A stretch of 64,000 nt of DNA from Kroppenstedtia guangzhouensis. GTDB lineage: Bacteria > Bacillota > Bacilli > Thermoactinomycetales > DSM-45169. Of this stretch, positions 1 to 6,976 are shown one piece after another. Positions within the stretch are counted from its first letter, which is position 1. The number at the start of each line of letters is the position of its first letter. The translations under genes were made by a program, and so were the position numbers. The stretch lies in NCBI RefSeq assembly GCF_014637345.1, contig NZ_BMEX01000002.1, forward strand, positions 1 to 64,000, in the 5' to 3' direction. The notes below the pieces were generated by a model that ran no database searches, had not been told where the DNA came from, and saw only the letters and a list, made by a program, of their open reading frames with translations.

Positions 1-95
1 TGGGCACCACCCACCACCTTGGGCACCACCCACCACCTTGGGCACCACCCACCACCTTGGGCACCACCCACCACCTTGGGCACCACCCACCACCC
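1..95. repeat. 19-bp tandem repeat, five copies
   Basis: Five head-to-tail copies of a 19-bp unit (TGGGCACCACCCACCACCT) start at 1, 20, 39, 58 and 77; the last is incomplete and runs into a related GGTGGGCACCGG. The array is cut by the window edge, so the true copy number is unknown. The unit is not a multiple of three, so it is not a protein repeat. The minus strand carries four or more short G-tracts per unit and could fold as two-tetrad G-quadruplexes. It lies beyond the terminator of the leftward gene next to it. Confidence 0.9.
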
Positions 96-130
96 GGTGG
101 GCACCGGATGGATAGCCTTCACCCTTAGTG

Positions 131-173
131 AAAACAAAAAAAGGGTGAGATAGGCAACGCCCACCTCACCCTT
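131..173 (-). terminator. Rho-independent terminator of the 424-aa membrane gene
   Basis: Read leftward, arms AAGGGTGAG and CTCACCCTT (9 bp, 15-nt loop) are followed by an uninterrupted T run. It sits just past the stop codon at 180 and closes the leftward operon. Confidence 0.8.
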
Positions 174-179
174 GATAAA

Positions 180-1454
180 TTAACCTACTTTTCTTTTTGC
201 CTTCCCTTCAAGTTCCGCCAATACACTTTTCGCTACATTTATCGAACATTTAGCTTCCTTTTTCAATTGCTCAACTCCCGGAAGTGATCCTGTATCGCTC
301 CATATCCCATGAGCAACTTCCTTAACATATTCCTTTTTCAATTCTGCTGCTACGTTTTTTGCCATGTTATCTCCACACTCTGCACGATCCTTTAACCGTT
401 TCCTCCCCGGCGGTTCCCCTTCTTCCTTCCACATACTCCGACCGATTTCCCTAACTCGTTCTTTTTCCAATCGCTTATCAGACAGGGTTATAGGTTCTTT
501 CTTCTCTTTCTTTTGTTTTGTTTCAGATTTCGCTTCTTTAGCCATTTTCTCATTTTCTGAACTGACCGAAGAAGTGATCGGTGCCTCCAATTCTTTCTTC
601 TGTACTCCCCTTTCATGTTCTTGGACTGAATCCTTATCCTCTTCCCGTATCCTTTTTTCTACTATAGGAGCTTGAGCCGGGATCTCTTTCACGAACGACT
701 GGTCTATCTGCTGAGTATCCCCGGTATCAGTTTGCCCCGTGTCCGCCTTAGCGTCTTTTTGGTTAGAGAAAAACCAAGAGAACCAAGAAGATCGCTTTGT
801 TTTCGCTTTCGCTTTCGAATCCTTCCCAAATTGCTTTTGAAATACTTTCTTCATAACTAGGAGAAGAACAGGGGTAGAAAGTCCAATCGCTCTTCCAAGC
901 CAATTGTCAGCCATCCCCATGATATTTGAGATTTCTACAAAGAGCCAACCCATCACAAAGCCTGTCCAAGCCGCCCAACCGACCTCTTTCCCCCGCCGAT
1001 ACGAACTATCAATCACTACACTGCAATAGATAAATACCGTCTCCCACACTCCGACAAAGACCCACGCCGCGATTCCAGACATCCCCGCCCGGATAAGCAT
1101 GTCATGCGAATGCCCCACAGAGACGAAAAGGATGCCGGCCAAAATAGCGACATTCACTATACCAAGAAAAAACCTCGCGAGTAAGCCCCACGTGCCCACT
1201 ACTGTCTTTTTGATTAAGCGAAATATCCAAGATACCATTGGGCCGAAATCAGCAATCAAGTCAAAAATAACATAGATTGCTCGAACAACCCGATTCGGCT
1301 TTCGTGTGTGACCTTTACGTACCCAGCTAGGAATTTCTTGACTACTTCCCATTGGGTCATGATACAATCCAGAGTGACGGTCTTGGATCGGCTGGGATCT
1401 TTGGTTAGTCGCCATGGCCCCCGCCGGTTTTTGGGCCGTCTCCATTTTTTTCAT
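180..1454 (-). CDS. Membrane protein with duplicated 43-aa C-terminal module (SpdA/DUF2637-like)
   Basis: A 424-aa protein I cannot name firmly. About residues 55-205 contain several hydrophobic helices and resemble small multi-span membrane proteins of plasmids and integrative elements (DUF2637/Spd type; inference). A long charged, low-complexity linker follows (about 215-330). The last 86 residues are a tandem duplication with exactly 43-residue spacing: 331-373 and 374-416 align as (K)E-x-V-x-E-[IV]-x-x-x-[IM]-W ... PG ... L-K ... C-x-x-[NI]-[MV]-AK-x-V-x-AEL, each predicted helix-turn-helix-like. It is the last gene of the leftward operon and is followed by a terminator. The architecture suggests a membrane anchor with a DNA- or protein-binding tail. 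Confidence 0.65.
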   Translation of the reverse strand: MKKMETAQKPAGAMATNQRSQPIQDRHSGLYHDPMGSSQEIPSWVRKGHTRKPNRVVRAIYVIFDLIADFGPMVSWIFRLIKKTVVGTWGLLARFFLGIVNVAILAGILFVSVGHSHDMLIRAGMSGIAAWVFVGVWETVFIYCSVVIDSSYRRGKEVGWAAWTGFVMGWLFVEISNIMGMADNWLGRAIGLSTPVLLLVMKKVFQKQFGKDSKAKAKTKRSSWFSWFFSNQKDAKADTGQTDTGDTQQIDQSFVKEIPAQAPIVEKRIREEDKDSVQEHERGVQKKELEAPITSSVSSENEKMAKEAKSETKQKKEKKEPITLSDKRLEKERVREIGRSMWKEEGEPPGRKRLKDRAECGDNMAKNVAAELKKEYVKEVAHGIWSDTGSLPGVEQLKKEAKCSINVAKSVLAELEGKAKRKVG

Positions 1455-1499
1455 CCTCCTTGTACTGTATTCTTTCTTGCTACGCTACATGACCAACTT

Positions 1500-1964
1500 T
1501 CATCTCATCATCAAAATGTTTTGACCTACTACAACAAAAACCCACAAAATAAGGCCAATTCGGACGAAACGATCTATGAGAAAAAAGCCAAATCGCGATA
1601 CAGAAATTCCAACCCATTTCCTTTTCGGATATAGTACCTGTACACGCCCGGTCAACATATCTCCTGCTACATGCGCCAGTATTCCAAGGACTGCCGCAAA
1701 AGCATATGGCTGACCGATGAAGGGCCAGAGTGATAGTCCCGCCAACACCGCAAACAGCAACGAGTGTGTCAATGTCCGGTGACCAAACAGTTTATTCAGC
1801 GGGATAGACACAAACGGGAGTCCCTTCCCGAACTTGGATTTTGGCTCATCCAGATCGGGAAGCACTCCGGCGATTCCTCCCACCATGGCCCCTTTCCAAT
1901 CCGACGTGACTACATACCCAGCAACCGCGCCGGATAGCATATGTGTTGTCCATTCGATCTTCAT
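1500..1964 (-). CDS. YdjM-like membrane-bound metal-dependent hydrolase (DUF457 family)
   Basis: About 154 aa. The pattern matches the YdjM/DUF457 family of small inner-membrane putative hydrolases: an N-terminal THMLSGA stretch, a conserved LPDLDEP motif, GHRTLTHS, and HVAGDMLT, with acidic and His residues spaced as in the family and four or five hydrophobic segments. The conserved region begins at the ATG at 1964, which follows AAGGAGGTG very closely; a GTG at 2009 with a poor site is the alternative. The next gene downstream is the 424-aa membrane protein. Such genes are frequent on mobile elements; the substrate is unknown. Confidence 0.8.
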   Translation of the reverse strand: MKIEWTTHMLSGAVAGYVVTSDWKGAMVGGIAGVLPDLDEPKSKFGKGLPFVSIPLNKLFGHRTLTHSLLFAVLAGLSLWPFIGQPYAFAAVLGILAHVAGDMLTGRVQVLYPKRKWVGISVSRFGFFLIDRFVRIGLILWVFVVVGQNILMMR

Positions 1965-1999
1965 CACCTCCTTCGGTTTCGCAATTTCTCCTTTTTGAA

Positions 2000-2077
2000 T
2001 CAAGTCCACACAAGGAAGAGAACGATCAACAAAAGATACACCAAAAGCATACTCAATTCATCCAAAACCACTTCCAT
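2000..2077 (-). CDS. 25-aa single-span membrane peptide
   Basis: The ATG at 2077 follows GGAGG with 8-nt spacing and opens a 25-codon frame ending in TGA at 2000. The peptide has a short acidic N-terminus (MEVVLDELS) followed by about 15 consecutive hydrophobic residues ending in VWT, so it is a predicted one-pass membrane peptide. It is the first frame after the duplicated leader and lies just upstream of the ydjM-like gene. I do not recognise a family. The good ribosome-binding site is the main support; it could also be a leader peptide. Confidence 0.5.
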   Translation of the reverse strand: MEVVLDELSMLLVYLLLIVLFLVWT

Positions 2078-2115
2078 ATCTTTTTCCTCCCAAAATTATT
2101 CTTGGAAAAGAAAAC

Positions 2116-2285
2116 AGGGATCATCACCCCCACTTCAGGTGACAATCCCCATACAGGCAAATTAAAAAAAGCCTTCGTTATAGGTTTTGGAATCATTTTC
2201 CATTTTAAAGATTAGGCTCCGCCCGAGGCATTTGTCAATAGTATAACACGGACTTAACAGGGCATCAACCCCCTTTTTCAACTTT
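2116..2285 (-). promoter_or_regulatory. Leader copy 1: promoter, weak terminator hairpin and inverted repeat
   Basis: About 170 bp that recurs, diverged, at 6925-7095. Read leftward it has -35 TTGACA (2233-2238), an 18-bp spacer and -10 TAATCT (2209-2214). A weak AAAACCT/AGGCTTTT hairpin with a T run follows (2164-2187), then an imperfect inverted repeat built on GGGAT...ATCCC (2117-2149). The order and spacing of parts match copy 2. It drives the 25-aa peptide, ydjM-like and 424-aa genes. Placing a terminator about 20 nt after the predicted start suggests transcription attenuation. Confidence 0.6.
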
Positions 2286-2442
2286 TTTCACCTGTGCGAA
2301 TGAACTCCAGAAAATCGAGTGAACTTCCTTGGATTCTCTTTTTCTTGATCTTTACCAGTTCATTCAGACCTGGCGGGCCGACTACAGGAGGACGGTGACT
2401 ACGATCCCGGCCACGATTTCGCGCCTTTCATACCATTTTCCA
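2286..2442. other. Gene-poor stretch with a degenerate repeat
   Basis: No convincing gene. Positions 2350-2425 and 2610-2672 are diverged copies of each other: both contain CATTCAG, a GC-rich CCGAC core and a following TTTCGC. Read leftward both can be translated with a shared GLNE motif after a Pro/Gly-rich run, but neither has a start codon. Within the second copy 2647-2654 and 2662-2669 form a perfect 8-bp hairpin (ACGGCGGC/GCCGCCGT). Confidence 0.4.
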
Positions 2443-2589
2443 TCACCCTTTCTTAACTGGTTGGAGCCCCGAAATCTGACTCTTTAATTCACTCTTCGGA
2501 TCTACAACAATCACTTTTTTCCCTTCCCTTTCCATCTGTTCGAACCATGTCTTTTGCCATTGCGCCTGTATCAAAGCCACTCCACCCAT
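2443..2589 (-). CDS. Small hypothetical protein, 48 aa
   Basis: The ATG at 2589 has GAAAGGA 9-10 nt upstream, and the frame closes with TGA at 2443. The product is hydrophilic, with a WQKTWFEQMEREGKKVIVVD core suggesting a helix followed by a beta strand, and a basic C-terminus. It was below the usual size cutoff but has normal codon structure and fits the leftward chain of small genes. No family recognised. Confidence 0.45.
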   Translation of the reverse strand: MGGVALIQAQWQKTWFEQMEREGKKVIVVDPKSELKSQISGLQPVKKG

Positions 2590-2750
2590 GTTAATCAATC
2601 CTTTCTCGGCTGGCTCATTCAGGCCCGGGAAGCCGACCCCCGGACGACGGCGGCTGTACTGGCCGCCGTTTCGCCTTACTTCTTCAAAACAGGTGCAGAG
2701 ATTTTCCTAATCAACCACACATCGATCTTAGCTAATAGAAATCCAATCCC

Positions 2751-3080
2751 TCATCGCTCTGCATAGCGGTCATCAGTCCGGGACAACGGCGACCCATCGG
2801 CCACCTTCCACAGAAAAATTCCAATAACGATCGGCCAGATCGTCGGCACCGGGATTCCATTGAACAATTCAACCATAGAAAACCCGATCGCTCCAAGAGT
2901 ATGCGCACCCAGGTAGAAGCTACCGTTCGCATATCCCCAAAAGTAGGGGGATAAATCTAGGAAAACACCCCTTGGCACATCGTTGGTAACGGTGATTCCT
3001 TCGAAAAAGCAATAAATTCCCCATGAAACGAGAGCAAAACACACCATCGACACTAGTTTTTCGAGCAATTTTTCAATCAC
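2751..3080 (-). CDS. Small membrane protein, 109 aa
   Basis: Starts at a GTG that overlaps the TGA of the upstream gene (AGGTGATTG), so translation is probably coupled; GGGGAGGGG lies about 12 nt upstream. Three hydrophobic segments are visible (about residues 8-27, 48-70 and 78-92), separated by short polar loops. I recognise no family. It is in the leftward chain of small element genes. Confidence 0.6.
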   Translation of the reverse strand: MIEKLLEKLVSMVCFALVSWGIYCFFEGITVTNDVPRGVFLDLSPYFWGYANGSFYLGAHTLGAIGFSMVELFNGIPVPTIWPIVIGIFLWKVADGSPLSRTDDRYAER

Positions 3081-3349
3081 CTGGCGATCCCCTCCCCTTT
3101 CAAGGCTTTCCTGAAGCTCACCAGAAGCTCATCAACTTCCTTTTCCCATTCTTTTTCAACTTCTGGGCAAGTCCACCCATCAACGCCGCTTTCTCCGAAG
3201 GTATAACAATCAGATCGAGCAACGTAGGTAAAATAGAATCGATCATTCGCTGCCTTCAGTTCAGGATCAAAAGCATATACGACAAGAGTCTTCACTCCAA
3301 TAAGAATCAAAACTATAACCAGAGCAGTGACCAGCACCCTCTTTTTCAT
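3077..3349 (-). CDS. Small exported or membrane-anchored protein, 90 aa
   Basis: The ATG at 3349 follows GGAGGTG with 6-nt spacing. Residues 1-26 are KKR followed by a hydrophobic stretch (signal peptide or anchor). The remainder is charged, with two cysteines (C48 in SDCYTF and C60 in WTCPE) that could form a disulfide outside the cell, and a helical acidic C-terminus. The 3' end overlaps the next gene by 4 nt. Function unknown. Confidence 0.65.
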   Translation of the reverse strand: MKKRVLVTALVIVLILIGVKTLVVYAFDPELKAANDRFYFTYVARSDCYTFGESGVDGWTCPEVEKEWEKEVDELLVSFRKALKGEGIAR

Positions 3350-3382
3350 TCAACCACCTCCACTCCTGCTGAATCAGCGGCC

Positions 3383-3652
3383 TCACTTCTCTTGTCCTGA
3401 AGGCCAAAACAGCAGACGAATGGGGAGAAACAGAATCCAGAACATGATCTGAAAACAGATCGTACCAACTAAAGCTAAAACCATTGCTACCACTGGATAG
3501 GAAAGACCAAACAAAATAGCCCTTCCGAGATTTTGTATGTGATCTAAATCTACTAGAACAATCGAAAACATCAAGGGAACAATGAAGAAAAAGACGATTA
3601 CAGGAGATGGTTTAAACAAATCCATTATTTCTCCAGCAAACCTCTTCACCAA
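3383..3652 (-). CDS. Small membrane protein, 89 aa
   Basis: Two or three hydrophobic helices dominate the frame. I prefer the TTG at 3652 because AAAGGAG lies 8 nt upstream; the frame is open to a GTG at 3745 whose ribosome-binding site is poor. Between about 3612 and 3760 another leftward frame runs in parallel and encodes a Cys-containing stretch (LCEACGRMGY), but it has no acceptable start codon. Function unknown. Confidence 0.5.
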   Translation of the reverse strand: MVKRFAGEIMDLFKPSPVIVFFFIVPLMFSIVLVDLDHIQNLGRAILFGLSYPVVAMVLALVGTICFQIMFWILFLPIRLLFWPSGQEK

Positions 3653-3775
3653 GGTGAATTCTCCTTTCTGACTTCGGATACAGATCGGAATATCCATATC
3701 CCATTCGGCCACACGCTTCACAAAGATGCTCCAGACCTTCGGCACACTTCTTCCCGGGTCTCCCCTCTTTTTTCC

Positions 3776-4360
3776 TTACATCTTTCTGTACTTTTCCCGT
3801 AGTTTTTTTGCATCACGTATTATCGATAGAGCAAATCCTATCGCTTCATCTGTGTTCTCTTTATATACTTCGTTGTATATCGTGTCTGTTTCGTACGTGT
3901 ACATCCAAACTACTCTGCTACCATCTACTCGTACTTTCACGCCGCTTTGGAAATCGTCAGCTTGGAACGCAATCCATCCCTGAGCGTCATAGTCATAGCT
4001 GTAGACAGACCACGCTTCTCGAGAAAGGGAAATTTCTGGGATCTCTTTCGGCCCAGATCTCCAACCTGTTCCAAAGTAAGTCGGCTGATGGAAATACTTT
4101 AGTATCTCCATATCAACGAGACCCACGTAGGTATTTAAAAATCGAGGTGCTTTCTGAGAAGAATTAGGTAGAAAGATTTCTTTTTCTACTAAAACCAAAT
4201 CGTTCAACGTAATATCCCGCTCTTTTTCAGTCCAATAAGCGACTTCTTTCCAGCACTTTTTAAACACTTCTAATGCTTGTTCCGCTTCCTCAGCTACCGC
4301 ATAGTAGCCGTTGTAAATGACTGTGGGGGAAAGTATATAAAACAATTGCGCCTGCTTCAT
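3776..4360 (-). CDS. Hypothetical protein, about 194 aa
   Basis: Three start codons stand in a row (GTG-ATG-ATG); the third, at 4360, is 7 nt from GGAGG and is the best. The protein is soluble, rich in aromatic residues and acidic helices, with a YSYDYDAQGWIAFQADDF segment that looks like a beta-rich core and a final amphipathic helix (AIGFALSIIRDAKKLREKY). I recognise no domain. It lies in the leftward chain of small element genes. Confidence 0.6.
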   Translation of the reverse strand: MKQAQLFYILSPTVIYNGYYAVAEEAEQALEVFKKCWKEVAYWTEKERDITLNDLVLVEKEIFLPNSSQKAPRFLNTYVGLVDMEILKYFHQPTYFGTGWRSGPKEIPEISLSREAWSVYSYDYDAQGWIAFQADDFQSGVKVRVDGSRVVWMYTYETDTIYNEVYKENTDEAIGFALSIIRDAKKLREKYRKM

Positions 4361-4459
4361 CATCACCCTCCATTCTTTGCGGGGTTACCATCTTACTCGG
4401 TTCGTCCCCGATCCCACGGTCCCCGGTGGAGGCCCGGAGGGGCCATATGGCCGCATCCG

Positions 4460-4633
4460 TTATTCCCAAATCACCGGTACACAGATAAACTCACCGTCAG
4501 ACTCTCCCCCGCCCATTACCAATTTTGCTTCTTCGATAGCCATTAGACAAGCTTTCTCTGCTGTTTCGGCTTCGAAAAAAAAATCACCGACTAGATCGCC
4601 TGCGTATCGAACCGTCACCCCATACTTCTTCAC
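4460..4633 (-). CDS. Small hypothetical protein, 57 aa
   Basis: The GTG at 4633 follows GGGAGG with 8-nt spacing, and the frame ends in TAA at 4460. The sequence looks like a compact alpha/beta protein: beta strand YGVTVRYAG, an acidic helix with FEAETAEKACLMAIEEAK, then EFICVPVIWE. The helix pattern resembles small proteins that modify incoming peptide or phage signals, but I assign no function. Its position between two small genes of the same orientation supports it. Confidence 0.6.
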   Translation of the reverse strand: MKKYGVTVRYAGDLVGDFFFEAETAEKACLMAIEEAKLVMGGGESDGEFICVPVIWE

Positions 4634-4657
4634 TTGTTCAACCTCCCTAAGTTTTTG

Positions 4658-4846
4658 TTATATAAAGTTGTTTTTGTCCCATGTCGACACTATCCCCTTA
4701 GAATGCATCGCCCGGAAAATGAACCTCAATTCGTTTTCATGCTTGCACCATTCGTCAACCCGCTTTGCCATCTCATGGTGAAGAAACATGACCCAAGCTA
4801 TCAAAATCACTACCAGCACCGCTAATATGGCAACGACGTATGTCAC
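4658..4846 (-). CDS. Single-span membrane protein, 62 aa
   Basis: The GTG at 4846 overlaps the TGA of the preceding gene by 4 nt (GGGTGACA), implying coupling. Residues 3-22 are one strongly hydrophobic helix; the rest is a charged cytoplasmic-type tail containing HHEMAKRVDEWCKHEN, a probable helix. The overall design resembles small Rz- or holin-like or plasmid membrane proteins, but no family is recognised. Confidence 0.55.
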   Translation of the reverse strand: MTYVVAILAVLVVILIAWVMFLHHEMAKRVDEWCKHENELRFIFRAMHSKGIVSTWDKNNFI

Positions 4847-5025
4847 CCGTCATCCCCCCCATATACTTTTTTATGGATCTTCCTATATACCGCCCGCACT
4901 TTGTCCGCTTTCTCTCGGGCCGCCTGGTACTGTTCAGAATTCGGCCCGTAACTGTGCCGGGCCTCCACTGCCTCCCACGCCGCCGAATACAGCCGACAGC
5001 GGATATCTGTAAGTTGCGTCGTCAA
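4843..5025 (-). CDS. Small helical protein, 60 aa
   Basis: Starts at a TTG (5025) placed 7 nt after GGAGG and overlapping the TGA of the preceding gene in TTGA, the usual sign of coupled translation. The product is a single helical hairpin rich in Ala, Glu and Lys (CRLYSAAWEAVEARHSYG then AREKADKVRAVYRKIHKK). Function unknown. Confidence 0.6.
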   Translation of the reverse strand: MTTQLTDIRCRLYSAAWEAVEARHSYGPNSEQYQAAREKADKVRAVYRKIHKKVYGGDDG

Positions 5026-5165
5026 CCCGTCACCTCCCGCTTCACTTTTCGTATCACAAACCCTTCTAGGCAATCGGTGCTACAGAACCGCCGGAGAACC
5101 ACCGCCCCTTCATGAACGGACACATGCCGATTCGGGAGCCTGCTTTTGCAGTACCGGCACCACAT
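5022..5165 (-). CDS. 47-aa zinc-ribbon-like protein
   Basis: ATG at 5165 with GAGGTG about 9 nt upstream. Two pairs of cysteines, C-x2-C at residues 3-6 (CRYC) and C-x3-C at 28-32 (CSTDC), flank a short beta-rich core, the layout of a treble-clef or TRASH/MYM-like zinc ribbon. Start and stop overlap both neighbours (TGATG upstream, TTGA downstream), so it is embedded in a coupled chain. The partner is unknown. Confidence 0.65.
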   Translation of the reverse strand: MWCRYCKSRLPNRHVSVHEGAVVLRRFCSTDCLEGFVIRKVKREVTG

Positions 5166-5281
5166 CAGCCTGACACCTCTTCGTAATCCTCAACCGCTTT
5201 TACATATGCCCATCCGGCGAAAGTGAGTAAGCCAACAGATACAGCAGACACCAACATGACAAAACCGATCAGTTCAAACAT
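5165..5281 (-). CDS. 38-aa single-span membrane peptide
   Basis: ATG at 5281 with AAAGGAG 9 nt upstream and TGA overlapping the next ATG. One hydrophobic helix (about residues 4-26) is followed by an acidic tail KAVEDYEEVSG. It is the first of four tightly overlapping small genes running left. Function unknown. Confidence 0.55.
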   Translation of the reverse strand: MFELIGFVMLVSAVSVGLLTFAGWAYVKAVEDYEEVSG

Positions 5282-5337
5282 TTTTATCCGCTCCTTTTGG
5301 ACATTTCACTTTGAAAACCCTCATGGGCATACACTAG

Positions 5338-5592
5338 TCATGTCAGAGCTTCGAGATACCCAGCGCTAACTTTTAGGGCTGGAGGCCGCGGATCACCGTC
5401 CCCAAATCCGTCCAGCCTCACCCTGTACTCCCCTACCGGTGTGCTATAAACCCTGGTGTAATGGGATGCAATTGGTTCCGTACTTAACCCCCATGGGCTG
5501 AGGGGTGGATCAGCAGGGGCCGCAGTCCACTTCCCCATTTCCCTTCCATCAGCCCCAATGAGCAGCCAGTCGGGCTGAAAGGGACAGAACAA
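5338..5592 (-). CDS. Hypothetical protein, up to 84 aa
   Basis: The frame starts at a TTG (5592) about 12 nt after GGGAGG; a closer ATG belongs to another frame that ends early. The product contains DWLLIGADGREMGKW and GEYRVRLDGFGDGDPRPP, plausible as a small beta protein, but without recognisable relatives. The composition is Pro/Gly-rich, so non-coding is possible. Confidence 0.35.
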   Translation of the reverse strand: MFCPFQPDWLLIGADGREMGKWTAAPADPPLSPWGLSTEPIASHYTRVYSTPVGEYRVRLDGFGDGDPRPPALKVSAGYLEALT

Positions 5593-5806
5593 GGGAAATG
5601 CATACCTCCCACCGTTTCCTCTACTTCAGCCCCCTTTGCTTCTTCTGCTGTACCAGCAGCCTACGTAAAAGTTAATCCTTCGCTCCCCCAGGGAAGGTTC
5701 CTCCTATCGAAAGTGTCCTGGTTTCCTTTTTCTCAATGGAGCATCTGACTAAAGTCTGAGATTGTATATATAGAGAGTGAGAAAGGGCACCATTGACCGA
5801 ATCGAG

Positions 5807-5830
5807 AAAAAGCCCGTTATGACAGGCTTT
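5807..5830 (-). terminator. Terminator downstream of the winged-helix gene
   Basis: Read leftward, AAAGCCTG and CGGGCTTT pair around a 6-8 nt loop and run into TTTTC. It lies after the 46-bp palindrome and ends the 6891-5936 transcript. Confidence 0.65.
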
Positions 5831-5842
5831 ATTGGAGATTTA

Positions 5843-5888
5843 GGGTGTTCCCATATGGAAACACATGTGTCGCCATATGGGAACACCC
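5843..5888. repeat. 46-bp near-perfect palindrome
   Basis: Arms GGGTGTTCCCATATGG (5843-5858) and its exact complement (5873-5888) enclose a central ACACATGTGT palindrome (5861-5870) on the same centre. Only two of 23 base pairs mismatch (5859/5872 and 5860/5871). It has no T run and sits between the winged-helix gene and its terminator. A palindrome next to a replication-initiator-like gene could be an origin element, an iteron-like binding site, a resolution site or a packaging/nicking structure. Confidence 0.9.
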
Positions 5889-5935
5889 CCCTTTGACACT
5901 TACCCCTTGATATAACTGGCTTTTAGCAAATCACA

Positions 5936-6592
5936 CTATGGTCTTTTCGCTCCCTTTTTGTACTTCAAGTAAGTTTTTCTCCGATACAATTTTCCGTATT
6001 CGTCGTTCGGATGTAGCCATAACTTCCAAGCGAGAGGAATCTTCTTTTTCTCAAATTGATCATTCATCAGCACCAATCGAGATAACGTAGCATTGATCCT
6101 GTTTCGATCTCCACACAAGACAATTTCAGGGTTCATGAAGAAAGGACGCTCCGAAACAGCTCTTCCAAACTCCTTCAGTTCGTGGACATTTACAAACTCG
6201 TAGATGATCCCTTTATCGATTAAATCGTTAATCATCGTACTAGTCTTTTTGACATTGCGTTTGAGAGTCCTTGCGATTTCCGAAACTGTTAAAAATTGTC
6301 CTGTTTCAGGATCCACAATCGCGTTACTATGCAACTCAACCAACTCATGAAGCGAATACACAAAAGCCAATTCTGCATTAGTCAAATATTTATTTCGTAC
6401 AAGCATTCCGATGTTTTCTTTAATGGATTGTACAAACCCTGCCTTATTTGTATTCCGTCTCTTAACAATTGTAAATCCTTGTTCATTGGCTTTCTTTTCT
6501 TCTGCTGCTACCTGCTCAAGGTTCACTGCAAGATTCGAATCCCGCTGTCTGGCCTTGAGTTCAGCTTGGTTTAACGCTTGTTTCAGATCCAT
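5936..6592 (-). CDS. Winged-helix DNA-binding protein, plasmid replication-initiator-like
   Basis: About 218 aa from the ATG at 6592 (GGGGGAG 6-8 nt upstream); the frame stays open to a GTG at 6661 that overlaps the previous stop. The N-terminus is a charged coiled-coil-like helix. About residues 55-150 match the winged-helix module of Firmicute plasmid replication and regulatory proteins: a NKYLTNAELAFVYSL helix, HSNAIVDPETGQFLTVSEIARTL, a recognition helix KTSTMINDLIDKGIIYE and an FFMNPEIVLCGD wing. The adjacent 46-bp palindrome supports a replication or partition role; a plain transcription factor is the alternative. Confidence 0.6.
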   Translation of the reverse strand: MDLKQALNQAELKARQRDSNLAVNLEQVAAEEKKANEQGFTIVKRRNTNKAGFVQSIKENIGMLVRNKYLTNAELAFVYSLHELVELHSNAIVDPETGQFLTVSEIARTLKRNVKKTSTMINDLIDKGIIYEFVNVHELKEFGRAVSERPFFMNPEIVLCGDRNRINATLSRLVLMNDQFEKKKIPLAWKLWLHPNDEYGKLYRRKTYLKYKKGAKRP

Positions 6593-6657
6593 CGAGGCTC
6601 CCCCTTGCTCTTTGTTGCATTCAAAAACCCAGAATCGGTCTGATAGATGACTCTGGG

Positions 6658-6891
6658 TCACAGCTCTTTCTTCTTGTTGATTTTGAGCATATGGATCGGT
6701 ACAGAAATCACATGGATTTTCAGATAATCCCCTTCCTTTTTGACCGACTTGATCTCCTTGATATACGAAAGTGATCGATTCCCTGATGGGTCTGTATTCT
6801 CAAGCACCTGACCCACATAGTAATCACATTTAGTTTTTTCTCCATTCAACTTAACCTTGGCAATGGCTTCGACTTCATCCACCATTTTCAT
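6658..6891 (-). CDS. Hypothetical protein, 77 aa
   Basis: The ATG at 6891 has AAGGAGGTG at good distance. The product is small, basic and beta-rich, with alternating hydrophobic residues (AIAKVKLNGEKTKCDYYVGQ and DYLKIHVISVPIHMLKI), perhaps a single OB- or SH3-like barrel. It is the first gene behind leader copy 2 and overlaps the open frame of the winged-helix gene by 4 nt, so the two are probably co-expressed. No family recognised. Confidence 0.6.
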   Translation of the reverse strand: MKMVDEVEAIAKVKLNGEKTKCDYYVGQVLENTDPSGNRSLSYIKEIKSVKKEGDYLKIHVISVPIHMLKINKKKEL

Positions 6892-6924
6892 CGTGACATC
6901 ACCTCCTTTTTGGGAACTAAATAA

Positions 6925-6959
6925 GGGATTGTCACTGTTTTGCTTCAGGTGACAATCCC
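6925..6959 (-). promoter_or_regulatory. Leader copy 2: 11-bp perfect inverted repeat
   Basis: GGGATTGTCAC and GTGACAATCCC pair perfectly around a 13-nt loop, downstream (leftward) of the terminator hairpin and 34 nt before the first gene. A degenerate version lies in leader copy 1. Its conservation in position suggests an RNA element, or an operator read as DNA. Confidence 0.7.
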
Positions 6960-6976
6960 CGGAGTGGGAAAACTAA

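Noticed and set aside
1-95. Possible CRISPR array
   Set aside because: The units are contiguous, with no spacers between them, and no cas gene is present.
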